Source of the DNA: Tannerella sp.
GTDB taxonomy: Bacteria > Bacteroidota > Bacteroidia > Bacteroidales > Tannerellaceae
Assembly: GCA_031285685.1 (NCBI GenBank)
Contig: JAITVS010000368.1
Location: 1 to 54,728 of the forward strand
DNA: 54,728 bases
Direction of reading: 5' to 3'
The first letter of the stretch is position 1, and every line of letters begins with the position of its first letter. Below, piece by piece: positions 33,543 to 41,493 of the stretch. The notes beneath the pieces were generated by a model. That model did not search any database and was not told the DNA's origin. It saw only the letters and a list, made by a program, of their open reading frames with translations. The position numbers were made by a program, and so were the translations under genes.

Positions 33543-35339
33543 GTGAAAATGACGGAAGAAAAAGAAGGAAAATTTTATAAGTTTCTGTTGTGGCGACAGA
33601 AATATATAAAAGAACGTACATTTGTTTTGATAATCAGCTTTTTTGTAGGGATAGGTTCAGCTATAGCAGCGATTGTTCTGAAAAATACAATTCATTTTAT
33701 CCAGCATCTGCTGACTTCGAATCTGCAGGAAGGGGCGAATTACTGGTTGCTTATCTATCCTGTTATAGGCATTTTGCTGGCCGGATTGTTTGTTAAATAT
33801 GTTGTACGCGATGATATAAGCCATGGTGTTACAAAAATCCTTTTTGCGATATCTCAGCGTAAGAGCCGGATAAAGCCGCATAACATGTGGTCTTCTTTGG
33901 TGGCCAGTTCCGTCACGATCGGATTTGGGGGTTCTGTGGGAGCTGAGGCGCCTATTGTTTTGACCGGGGCGGCAATAGGATCTAATCTCGGCAGGGTGTT
34001 TCGTCTTGAACAGAAAACGTTGATGTTGCTTGTCGGTTGCGGCGCTGCGGGGGCTATCGCCGGAATTTTTAAGGCTCCTATCGCGGGACTTGTTTTTGTG
34101 ATTGAAGTATTGATGCTTGATCTTACAATGACTTCTGTCCTGCCGCTTCTGATATCATCGGTTACGGCTGCTACGATGTCGTACATTTTTACCGGTTCGG
34201 AAGCGATGTTTAAATTTTCCCAGACGGAGGTTTTTCATATTGACCGTATTCCGTATGTCCTTCTTCTTGGAATATTCTGCGGACTGGTTTCTTTATATTT
34301 TACGAGAGCCATGATCAAAGTGGAAGGTGTGTATCGTAAACTGAAACATTACTGGCAAAAGTTTCTTGTCGGAGCGTTCATTCTGAGTGTGCTGATATTT
34401 ATTTTTCCCCCGCTTTACGGTGAAGGATATGATACGATAGGCTCTCTTCTGGCCGGAGAGTTTTTGCACCTTATGGACCAGAGTCCGCTTAATACGACGA
34501 ATGGTAATTATTGGTCTATCATTATTTTTCTGGGACTTATTCTCCTTACAAAAGTTTTTGCATCAAGCGCGACAAACAGCGGAGGCGGTTGCGGCGGTAT
34601 TTTTGCTCCCAGTCTTTATTTAGGCTGTATTGCGGGATTTATTTTTGCGCATATATTGAATTATTTTGATCTTTCGGCTCCTTTGTCTGAAAAGAATTTT
34701 GCCCTGATGGGTATGGCGGGAGTCATGGCGGGTGTGATGCATGCGCCTCTGACGGGAGTGTTCCTGATCGCGGAACTTACGGGAGGATATGACTTGTTTC
34801 TGCCTTTAATGATTGTTTCTATCAGTTCGTATGCTACGATCATTTCATTTGAGCCTCATAGCATTTACTCCATGCGTCTTGCCCAAAAAGGAGAATTGAT
34901 GACACATCACAAGGATCAGGCAGTACTTACGTTATTGAAAATGGAGAACATTATTGAGACGGATTTTGTGAAAGTAAGTCCTAAAATGTCACTTGGCGAT
35001 GTTGTGAAAAAAGCGATAGCGCAGAGTTCGCGTAATGTATTTCCGGTAGTGGAAGATGACGGCAAACTGATCGGGATTATTCTGGTTGATAATATACGGA
35101 ATATTATGTTTCGTCCGGAATTATACGAACGTTTTCATGTGTCCCGTTTTATGGTTTCTCCCCCTGCTAAAATAGTCAACAACATGCCGATGGAAAAAAT
35201 AATGAAGATTTTTGATGATACGAAAGCCTGGAATCTCCCTGTAATAGATGAGGAAGGACATTATCTGGGATTTGTTTCAAAATCGAAGATATTCAATGCA
35301 TACCGTGAGGTACTTGTTGATACTTTTTCAGGAGATTAA
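33543..35339 (+). CDS. ClC-family chloride channel/antiporter with CBS pair
   Basis: A 598-residue inner membrane ClC protein. The membrane domain (about 25-440) has Phe-Gly-Gly-Ser-Val-Gly-Ala-Glu-Ala-Pro (around residue 131), where Glu135 aligns with the gating glutamate of Gly-Arg-Glu-Gly-Pro; Phe-Val-Ile-Glu near 182, matching the internal proton glutamate; and Gly-Gly-Cys-Gly-Gly-Ile-Phe-Ala-Pro near 350. The first anion motif is unusual (Ile-Ser-His-Gly-Val near 92 in place of Gly-Ser-Gly-Ile-Pro). A CBS pair (about 455-590) follows, likely binding an adenine nucleotide. Both glutamates suggest H+/anion exchange. A GTG start at 33543 sits 6 bases from an AGGAG site (33532-33536); ATG 33549 is the alternative. 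Confidence 0.9.
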   Translation: MKMTEEKEGKFYKFLLWRQKYIKERTFVLIISFFVGIGSAIAAIVLKNTIHFIQHLLTSNLQEGANYWLLIYPVIGILLAGLFVKYVVRDDISHGVTKILFAISQRKSRIKPHNMWSSLVASSVTIGFGGSVGAEAPIVLTGAAIGSNLGRVFRLEQKTLMLLVGCGAAGAIAGIFKAPIAGLVFVIEVLMLDLTMTSVLPLLISSVTAATMSYIFTGSEAMFKFSQTEVFHIDRIPYVLLLGIFCGLVSLYFTRAMIKVEGVYRKLKHYWQKFLVGAFILSVLIFIFPPLYGEGYDTIGSLLAGEFLHLMDQSPLNTTNGNYWSIIIFLGLILLTKVFASSATNSGGGCGGIFAPSLYLGCIAGFIFAHILNYFDLSAPLSEKNFALMGMAGVMAGVMHAPLTGVFLIAELTGGYDLFLPLMIVSISSYATIISFEPHSIYSMRLAQKGELMTHHKDQAVLTLLKMENIIETDFVKVSPKMSLGDVVKKAIAQSSRNVFPVVEDDGKLIGIILVDNIRNIMFRPELYERFHVSRFMVSPPAKIVNNMPMEKIMKIFDDTKAWNLPVIDEEGHYLGFVSKSKIFNAYREVLVDTFSGD

Positions 35340-35393
35340 ATTTTCTAAACGAATCGATTTTCCGTAGACGGGTTGAAACGTTTATTCAGTCTG

Positions 35394-35849
35394 TTATTTG
35401 GCTTTTAATGTGATATCGGTTTCTTTTCTGGCAGCGCCCCGGTACCAGTCTTTTGCTTTTTTGTAGTAATCCTTTTGGGTAATCTCAATCTTTGTGGTGT
35501 CGCTTTGGTATGAACCGTTTTCTTTGTCAGTGGTTATTAAATATAATTCACTGTTCAGTAAATTATTCTTTATTTCTATCTTGTATTCTCCGGAGGTATC
35601 CGTCTGTATGGAATCTACTCCATGAAAAAGCGGTTCGTTGTCATAGTTATATTTTTCAGCGATCTTTACCTGGATATTGGAAATCGGTTCGCCTTTTTCG
35701 TTTGTTACTTTTCCCAAAAACTCATAGTCTGCATGCGGAGAGCCATATTCTGTAGGCTCATTACCACAGCTGGCAAATCCTAATAATGACATTAAGCCGG
35801 CTAATGCCCAATTTGTTCCTTTGACGAATTTGCGGTTTAATTTTTTCAT
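35394..35849 (-). CDS. radical SAM-associated lipoprotein B
   Basis: A 151-residue lipoprotein. The leader Met-Lys-Lys-Leu-Asn-Arg-Lys-Phe-Val-Lys-Gly-Thr-Asn-Trp-Ala (1-15), a hydrophobic stretch and a lipobox ending Phe-Ala-Ser-Cys (Cys28) indicate lipidation. Right after it comes one Tyr-Gly-Ser-Pro (35-38) and then a Gly-Lys-Val-Thr-Asn-Glu-Lys-Gly start of a small carboxypeptidase-regulatory-like beta domain (about 43-125), ending with Trp-Tyr-Arg-Gly-Ala-Ala-Arg-Lys-Glu. Leader and tail match lipoprotein A closely (36942-37466). It fits the Bacteroidales 'lipoprotein, rSAM/lipoprotein system' family. It lies 17 bases after the radical SAM gene. Its function is unknown; it is probably the enzyme's substrate or partner. 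Confidence 0.75.
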   Translation of the reverse strand: MKKLNRKFVKGTNWALAGLMSLLGFASCGNEPTEYGSPHADYEFLGKVTNEKGEPISNIQVKIAEKYNYDNEPLFHGVDSIQTDTSGEYKIEIKNNLLNSELYLITTDKENGSYQSDTTKIEITQKDYYKKAKDWYRGAARKETDITLKAK

Positions 35850-35866
35850 GATGGTTATTTGTTTAT

Positions 35867-36949
35867 TTATTGTTGCTTTGTACCTTCTTTTATTCTCTTA
35901 TAATGGCAAACGAGCAAATCGCCATTATCATCATGCAGGTGCATGCCGTTCCCTTCGCAGTAACGGAACATTTTGCAACCGGCGCATTCACCCCGATACA
36001 TCCATTCGCGGTCGCGATATGGTTTAAAGCCATCATTCCAAACATCGATGAAATGGTCTTTATAAATATTTCCCTGATAATAATTGGCACGGATGCTCGG
36101 GCATCCGGATATCGAACCGTCAGCTAATACGGACGCGACTGATATTCCTGCATTGCATTCATAAAAATGATCGCGTACTTCCGCTTCGTAACTGCCGAGA
36201 AATCCTTCGCAGCCATAAGAAACATGAAATCCTTCACGGCGACAATCGCGGATGAAATCCATCAGTTGTACGAATTGCGCATTGCTCAACTGAAGTTCCG
36301 GTATATTTGCCGCGCGTCCGACCGGGAAGACCGTAAAAATGCGCCATTGCCTGACTCCCAGATCAAGAAGATATTTTTTGAAAAGAGGTAAACTTTTGAA
36401 ATTTTTCTGATTGGCGCATGTGACGACATCCCACTTTACACCGGTTGTTTTAGTAAGCTCTTTGACGGATCGTTCGGCATGTATGAAACTTTCGGGATGG
36501 CGTCTCAGCCAGTTATGTTCTTCTTCAAAACCATCCAGGCTGATCGTTGCAGCCCGTAATCCCGAAGAGATGAGCCCGTTTAACCGTTCCGCAAAAAGCA
36601 ATCCGTTCGACACGATCCCCCATGGATATTCGCGTTTGTACAATTCAAGTCCGCAAGCCTCTATATCCGTACGTACAAGCGCTTCGCCTCCTGTAAAGGT
36701 GATAAGCAGTTTGTGCGTATCGACAAAAGGTGTTGTTTCATCAATGACTTTCAGAAAATCTTCCATCGGCATATCCGGATGTGCAGCTGATACGCGGCAA
36801 TCGCTTCCGCAATGACGACATGCGACATTACACCTTAAAGTGCACTCCCAGAATAATACACGTAGCTCGTGAAGCTTCACTTTATTCCGGTGTATCTTCC
36901 GGAACGTTTCTAAAGCAAGGCGCTTTTTTAGTCCGATGGAATTATTCAC
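35867..36949 (-). CDS. radical SAM/SPASM enzyme of the rSAM/lipoprotein system
   Basis: A 360-residue radical SAM protein. Cys40-x3-Cys44-x2-Cys47 is the canonical cluster for the SAM-bound 4Fe-4S; Cys36 and Cys51 flank it. Thr-Phe-Thr-Gly-Gly-Glu-Ala near 84-90 is the SAM-binding motif. The C-terminal SPASM region has Cys265, Cys283, Cys322, Cys325, Cys331 and Cys348, enough for one or two auxiliary clusters, as in peptide-modifying maturases. No signal peptide is seen, so it acts in the cytoplasm. It overlaps lipoprotein A by 8 bases and precedes lipoprotein B by 17. It matches the family described as 'radical SAM enzyme, rSAM/lipoprotein system' (TIGR04133-like, from memory); substrate and reaction are unproven. 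Confidence 0.85.
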   Translation of the reverse strand: MNNSIGLKKRLALETFRKIHRNKVKLHELRVLFWECTLRCNVACRHCGSDCRVSAAHPDMPMEDFLKVIDETTPFVDTHKLLITFTGGEALVRTDIEACGLELYKREYPWGIVSNGLLFAERLNGLISSGLRAATISLDGFEEEHNWLRRHPESFIHAERSVKELTKTTGVKWDVVTCANQKNFKSLPLFKKYLLDLGVRQWRIFTVFPVGRAANIPELQLSNAQFVQLMDFIRDCRREGFHVSYGCEGFLGSYEAEVRDHFYECNAGISVASVLADGSISGCPSIRANYYQGNIYKDHFIDVWNDGFKPYRDREWMYRGECAGCKMFRYCEGNGMHLHDDNGDLLVCHYKRIKEGTKQQ

Positions 36950-37466
36950 TCTCTTTATCTTTCAGTCCGATCTTTATTTCTTTTTCGGCTTTCCCTTCAT
37001 ACCATCCGCTGCCGTTTTGCAGATCCGAACTGAAAAATGAAATTTTTGCCGAATCGGTTTCAAAGCGGGGATTTTCGGATATGTCTTCGAACTTCATTTT
37101 GATATTTATGGAGTCGTTAGATGGAAAACCATTATATGAATAGTTGAAATTTCCGCCTTCTTTCGTGTAAAGAGTGTCTTTGATATCTACGCTAATAACC
37201 GGATAGCTGGGAATAAACCCGGAGGTGGCACGCTGATGATGATCTACACCCGGAATAACAACCTGTATTCCCTGCAAACCGTTCCCTTTGGTATCCGTCA
37301 CTTTTCCCGATACGATAAACTCTGCATATGGTGTACCGTATTCCAGATAGGGTACGCCGTATTCTACAGTATTGTTTTCTTCACAGGAAGAAAATCCCAG
37401 AAAAGACATTAGCCCTGCTAACGCCCAGTTTGTTCCTCTGACGAATTTACGATTCAATTTTTTCAT
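36942..37466 (-). CDS. radical SAM-associated lipoprotein A
   Basis: A 174-residue lipoprotein and first gene of the cassette. Its leader is nearly identical to lipoprotein B (Met-Lys-Lys-Leu-Asn-Arg-Lys-Phe-Val-Arg-Gly, lipobox Phe-Ser-Ser-Cys28). The stretch after the cysteine holds two Tyr-Gly-x-Pro-Tyr units in tandem (Tyr36-Gly-Val-Pro-Tyr and Tyr43-Gly-Thr-Pro-Tyr), then a Gly-Lys-Val-Thr-Asp-Thr-Lys-Gly beta domain, and ends with Gly-Trp-Tyr-Glu-Gly-Lys-Ala-Glu-Lys-Glu. Its stop overlaps the radical SAM start by 8 bases, implying translational coupling. The promoter -7 box is at 37518-37525. It has no recognised enzymatic motif. Confidence 0.75.
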   Translation of the reverse strand: MKKLNRKFVRGTNWALAGLMSFLGFSSCEENNTVEYGVPYLEYGTPYAEFIVSGKVTDTKGNGLQGIQVVIPGVDHHQRATSGFIPSYPVISVDIKDTLYTKEGGNFNYSYNGFPSNDSINIKMKFEDISENPRFETDSAKISFFSSDLQNGSGWYEGKAEKEIKIGLKDKESE

Positions 37467-37517
37467 TTTTATTCAAGATTTGTTTTATTGTATAAAGATT
37501 CCCATAAATTACAAATA

Positions 37518-37525
37518 CAAAGTTA
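37518..37525 (-). promoter_or_regulatory. -7 box of the radical SAM/lipoprotein operon
   Basis: Minus-strand TAACTTTG fits TAnnTTTG, about 45 bases ahead of lipoprotein A. No matching -33 element is seen at 19 bases. Confidence 0.5.
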
Positions 37526-37589
37526 ATGTAAATACATATTAGATAAGATGCATTTTTATATAAAAAAGCTGCATTCGATAAAAAATATT

Positions 37590-37597
37590 TACATTTG
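37590..37597 (+). promoter_or_regulatory. fmt promoter -7 box
   Basis: TACATTTG gives a leader of about 15 bases before ATG 37621 and shows that the longer frame from 37600 is wrong. No -33 box is evident. Confidence 0.55.
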
Positions 37598-37620
37598 CCT
37601 TGATTTATCACGAAAAAAAT

Positions 37621-38601
37621 ATGACAAAGGAAGATTTGAAGATTGTTTTTATGGGGACGCCGGATTTTGCTGTTGAAAGTCTGCGTGCACTTGTTGACGG
37701 AGGATATCATGTAGTTGGTGTGGTAACTATGCCGGATAAGCCGACAGGACGCCACGGTAGTGTACTTCAGCCATCGGCTGTGAAACAATATGCCGTATTG
37801 CAGAACTTGCCCGTTCTTCAGCCGGAAAAACTGAGAGGCGAAAGTTTTATTGAAGAGCTACGCTCTTTGCAGGCAGACCTGCAGATCGTGGTTGCTTTCC
37901 GTATGCTACCGGAGATCGTCTGGGACATGCCCCGTTTCGGTACATTTAATCTTCATGCTTCTTTGCTTCCGCAGTACCGAGGTGCGGCTCCTATTAACTG
38001 GGCTGTGATTAACGGAGAAAAGGAGACGGGTATTACGACTTTTTTCCTTACACATGAAATAGATACCGGCAGGATTATCCGTCAGCAAAAATTGCCGATC
38101 GCAGAGACGGATGATGTCGGCACCGTTCACGACGCATTGATGATGATGGGTGCAAGGCTTGTTACGGAAACAGTAGACTTGTTAATCGAAAATGATGGAA
38201 ACATAGAGACAATGCCACAGGAAAAACTGTATGAGAGTTTCGGAGATTTACATCCTGCACCGAAAATCTTTAAAGAGACATGCCGTATCAATTGGGGACA
38301 ATCTGTAACGAATGTATATAATTTCATCCGCGGACTGTCTCCTTATCCGGCTGCGTGGACGGAAATCGTGAGTCCGGCAGGAGAACGAACCGTCCTCAAA
38401 ATCTTTCAATCTGAAAAGTTGAATGAAAGTCATAACTCTGCATCGGGAACAATTCGTACCGATGGAAAAAATCAGATGGATGTTGCTGCAAAGGACGGAT
38501 TTATACGAATACTGTCACTTCAGTTATCCGGAAAAAAACGGATGTCAATCAAAGATTTTCTTAACGGAATGAAGATCAACGAAGAATGGAAAATATATTA
38601 G
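37621..38601 (+). CDS. fmt: methionyl-tRNA formyltransferase
   Basis: Formylates initiator Met-tRNA using 10-formyl-tetrahydrofolate. The 326-residue protein starts with the family's Ile-Val-Phe-Met-Gly-Thr-Pro-Asp-Phe-Ala motif and carries the catalytic block Leu-His-Ala-Ser-Leu-Leu-Pro-Gln-Tyr-Arg-Gly-Ala-Ala-Pro-Ile-Asn near 110-125, with the Asn/His/Asp active-site set (Asp in His-Glu-Ile-Asp-Thr-Gly near 145). The C-terminal beta-barrel occupies about 206-326. The start at 37621 follows the promoter at 37590-37597. The DUF456 gene overlaps its last 16 bases. Confidence 0.95.
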   Translation: MTKEDLKIVFMGTPDFAVESLRALVDGGYHVVGVVTMPDKPTGRHGSVLQPSAVKQYAVLQNLPVLQPEKLRGESFIEELRSLQADLQIVVAFRMLPEIVWDMPRFGTFNLHASLLPQYRGAAPINWAVINGEKETGITTFFLTHEIDTGRIIRQQKLPIAETDDVGTVHDALMMMGARLVTETVDLLIENDGNIETMPQEKLYESFGDLHPAPKIFKETCRINWGQSVTNVYNFIRGLSPYPAAWTEIVSPAGERTVLKIFQSEKLNESHNSASGTIRTDGKNQMDVAAKDGFIRILSLQLSGKKRMSIKDFLNGMKINEEWKIY

Positions 38602-39083
38602 ATATTTTACTCATTATATTAGGGGCTCTCTGTTTATTGATCGGAATTATAGGCAGTATACTTCCGGGTTTGCCCGGCCCTCCTTTGTCATATGTCGGGT
38701 TATTGTTGTTGCATTTTACCGATCGTGTACAGTTTACAACCGCTCAACTTATCTTATGGCTTGTATTGGTTCTGTTGACTATGGTTGCAGATTATCTTCT
38801 TCCTGTTTTGGGAGTAAAAAAATGGAACGGAAGTAAATGGGGGAATATCGGATGTATAGTAGGTACTGTTCTTGGAATGTTTTTGTTTCCGCCATGGGGC
38901 ATCATCATCGGGCCATTTTTAGGTGCTGTATTAGGAGAGTTGTTGTTTGCCGAAAAAAAAGCGCCCGAAGCGTTGAAAGCAGGCTTCGGGGCATTTATGG
39001 GATTTGTACTGGGTACGGTATTTAAATTATCTGTATGCGGCTGGTTTGTTTTTTGTTTTGTAAAAGCCCTTATAATCAGTTGA
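38586..39083 (+). CDS. DUF456 membrane protein
   Basis: A 165-residue inner membrane protein of the DUF456 family. It has about four to five hydrophobic segments, with Gly/Pro-rich stretches such as Leu-Pro-Gly-Leu-Pro-Gly-Pro-Pro near 28 and Phe-Pro-Pro-Trp-Gly-Ile-Ile-Ile-Gly-Pro near 100 that are conserved in the family and typical of re-entrant or kinked helices. Function is unknown. Its start overlaps fmt by 16 bases, so it is probably translated together with it, and its end overlaps the PBP1A stop on the opposite strand by 8 bases. Confidence 0.8.
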   Translation: MENILDILLIILGALCLLIGIIGSILPGLPGPPLSYVGLLLLHFTDRVQFTTAQLILWLVLVLLTMVADYLLPVLGVKKWNGSKWGNIGCIVGTVLGMFLFPPWGIIIGPFLGAVLGELLFAEKKAPEALKAGFGAFMGFVLGTVFKLSVCGWFVFCFVKALIIS

Positions 39084-41493
39084 AGAAATCATCAAATCCG
39101 GTAGATTTTGCCTTTATGGCCTCATCATCATCTTCTCTTTTATTTCTTGAAACGCATGGGTTTCTGTATTCTTCGGGAACATCAAATGTTTCTTTTTCCG
39201 AGTAATGGAGCTCATCGTCGGTGAATACCTTTTTCATAAAAAGGGCGTATATCGGTAAGGCTACGCTTGCGCCTTGTCCTTCCATCGTATCAAAATGGAT
39301 GGAGCGGTCTTCTCCTCCAACCCAACATCCGGCGACTAAACTTGGGGTGAATCCCATAAACCAACCATCCGAATGATTTTGTGTTGTTCCTGTTTTACCC
39401 CCCATGGGCGCTTTCAGTCCGTAACTCCAGCGTAAACGGCCTGCCGTACCGCCATCTACAACACTTTGTAACATACTGAGCATTTTATAGGTGGCGTCCT
39501 CCGGTAATACTTCGTTCATTTGTGGAGTAAAAGCCGCAACGGTATTTCCATACTCATCTTCAATATGGGTAATGTACATCGGCTCTATGCGAATGCCTTT
39601 GTTTGTAAATACCGTATATGCACTTACCATTTCCGAAACAGATATATCGGGAGTGCCGAGGCACATTGCTATCACCGGATCAATATGTCCTTTGAATCCG
39701 TAAGACCGTAATAATCTTTCCAGTGCATAAGGCGAAAGACGTTTCATCAGATAGGCTGTGATCCAATTGGATGAATTTTGTAGTCCCCATTGAAGCGTAA
39801 CGTTTTCACCGATATTTTTAGTTGTGGAATTTCGTGGAGCCCATATTTTTCCTTCTTCATCCAGCAGTTGTTGTTGTACATGGAGTGTCTTGTCGCACGG
39901 AGTGAATCCTTCGATCATAGCCAGTGAATAAACGAATGGTTTCATGGTCGAGCCTACCTGGCGTCGTCCGGTAGTAACCATGTCATATTGAAAATTCGCG
40001 AAATCGATACCTCCTACATATGATTTTACATGACCTGTATGTGCATCCATAGCCATGAATGCCGTTCGCAGGAATGTTTTATAGTAACGTATCGAATCAA
40101 GAGGCGACATGATCGTGTCTATAGCTCCTTCCCAGCTGAAGACCGACATTTCCGTATTTGTTTTGAAGGCGCGCGTAATCTCATCTTCGCTTGCTCCGGC
40201 GTCCTTCATTGTTTTGTAACGATGCGACTGATTGACGGCACGATTCAGTATTTCGTTTATATTTTTTTCTTTTTCTGCGTCCGACATGGAATACGGGAAA
40301 GTGAATGGTGTATATTTCTTTCCTTTTTTCTCTTTGGAGAATGCCGGTTGTAATGTTTTTCCGATATGTTCCCGCACAGCATCTTCCGCATATTGTTGCA
40401 TGCGTGAATTCAGCGTCGTGTGAATTTTCAACCCATCCGTGTAAATATTATAAGGATTGCCGTTTGGTTTTATATTTTTATTACACCATCCGTATATCGG
40501 ATTCGTTTCCCACGCGGTGGAGTCTTCGGCAAACTTTTGTTGTTGCCATGACGGATAATTGCTGCGAACAGGCTTTGGTGCTGTGAGCATAAGGCGTAAG
40601 TATTCGCGAAAATAGGGCGCTAATCCTTCTTTGTGGTCAATACGGGTAAAATTAAGTTCCAACGGCAATTGGCATAATGAATCGCAGGCAGCCTTATCAA
40701 GGTATCCGTATTTATTCATTTGCTTAAGGACCGTGTTACGACGTCCCTTGGCACGTTCGCTGAATTTCACGGGGTTGTAATAGGAAGGATTTTTGCACAT
40801 ACCGATTAACGTGGCAGACTCTTCTATCTTGAGATTTTTAGGCGTTGTGTTAAAGTATGCGTGTGAAGCTGATTGTATACCGACTGCATTGTAGAGGAAA
40901 TCGAATTTGTTAAGATACATATTGATTATTTCCTCTTTTGTGTAGTATTTTTCAAGGCGAATGGCGATTACCCATTCTATCGGTTTTTGGAGTACACGCT
41001 CTGTCATGCTTCCGGCTCTGGGTGAAAATAATTGCTTTGCCAACTGTTGTGTAATCGTACTACCGCCCCCGCCGCTTTTTTGCATCAGTATACCGCGTTT
41101 TATAACGGCACGCATAAGGCCTTTTACATCGATACCGCTATGTTTTACAAACCGGTTGTCTTCCGTTGCGATCAAGGCCTGTACAAGTTCCGGAGATAAG
41201 TCGCTGTATTTTACAAAAATACGGTTATCCTTACTGATCGAATAGCTGCCAAGCATGACGCCATCCTCCGAAATAACCTGTGATGCATAACGGTTGATAG
41301 GATTCTCTAATTGCTCGATAGGAGGCATGTATCCGATGTGTCCTTTTGAAATAGCAACGAAAGTAAAGGAAACCAGCAGGATTGCAAACAGGAAACAACT
41401 CCATAAAGCGATATTTATCCGTTTACGGGCTTTGGGAGTTATTTTTTTGAAGAAACCTTTTTTGTTTTTTTTATTATTCTTATTTTGTTTCAT
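39076..41493 (-). CDS. mrcA: class A penicillin-binding protein (PBP1A-like)
   Basis: An 805-residue bifunctional peptidoglycan synthase, anchored in the inner membrane by one N-terminal span (about 27-49) after a Lys/Asn-rich cytoplasmic tail. The GT51 transglycosylase has Ala-Thr-Glu-Asp-Asn-Arg-Phe near 90 (catalytic Glu) and Gly-Gly-Ser-Thr-Ile-Thr-Gln-Gln near 142. The transpeptidase has Ser-Thr-Met-Lys near 510, Ser-Ser-Asn near 558 and Lys-Thr-Gly-Thr-Thr near 694. The C-terminal tail is acidic/basic and short. It starts inside the end of tatC (14-base overlap), so it is the third gene of a tatA-tatC-PBP transcript. Confidence 0.95.
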   Translation of the reverse strand: MKQNKNNKKNKKGFFKKITPKARKRINIALWSCFLFAILLVSFTFVAISKGHIGYMPPIEQLENPINRYASQVISEDGVMLGSYSISKDNRIFVKYSDLSPELVQALIATEDNRFVKHSGIDVKGLMRAVIKRGILMQKSGGGGSTITQQLAKQLFSPRAGSMTERVLQKPIEWVIAIRLEKYYTKEEIINMYLNKFDFLYNAVGIQSASHAYFNTTPKNLKIEESATLIGMCKNPSYYNPVKFSERAKGRRNTVLKQMNKYGYLDKAACDSLCQLPLELNFTRIDHKEGLAPYFREYLRLMLTAPKPVRSNYPSWQQQKFAEDSTAWETNPIYGWCNKNIKPNGNPYNIYTDGLKIHTTLNSRMQQYAEDAVREHIGKTLQPAFSKEKKGKKYTPFTFPYSMSDAEKEKNINEILNRAVNQSHRYKTMKDAGASEDEITRAFKTNTEMSVFSWEGAIDTIMSPLDSIRYYKTFLRTAFMAMDAHTGHVKSYVGGIDFANFQYDMVTTGRRQVGSTMKPFVYSLAMIEGFTPCDKTLHVQQQLLDEEGKIWAPRNSTTKNIGENVTLQWGLQNSSNWITAYLMKRLSPYALERLLRSYGFKGHIDPVIAMCLGTPDISVSEMVSAYTVFTNKGIRIEPMYITHIEDEYGNTVAAFTPQMNEVLPEDATYKMLSMLQSVVDGGTAGRLRWSYGLKAPMGGKTGTTQNHSDGWFMGFTPSLVAGCWVGGEDRSIHFDTMEGQGASVALPIYALFMKKVFTDDELHYSEKETFDVPEEYRNPCVSRNKREDDDEAIKAKSTGFDDFFN

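Noticed and set aside
36411..36815. 134-codon plus-strand frame opposite the radical SAM gene
   Set aside because: It is antisense to a clearly coding gene with all family motifs, and its own translation shows no domain.
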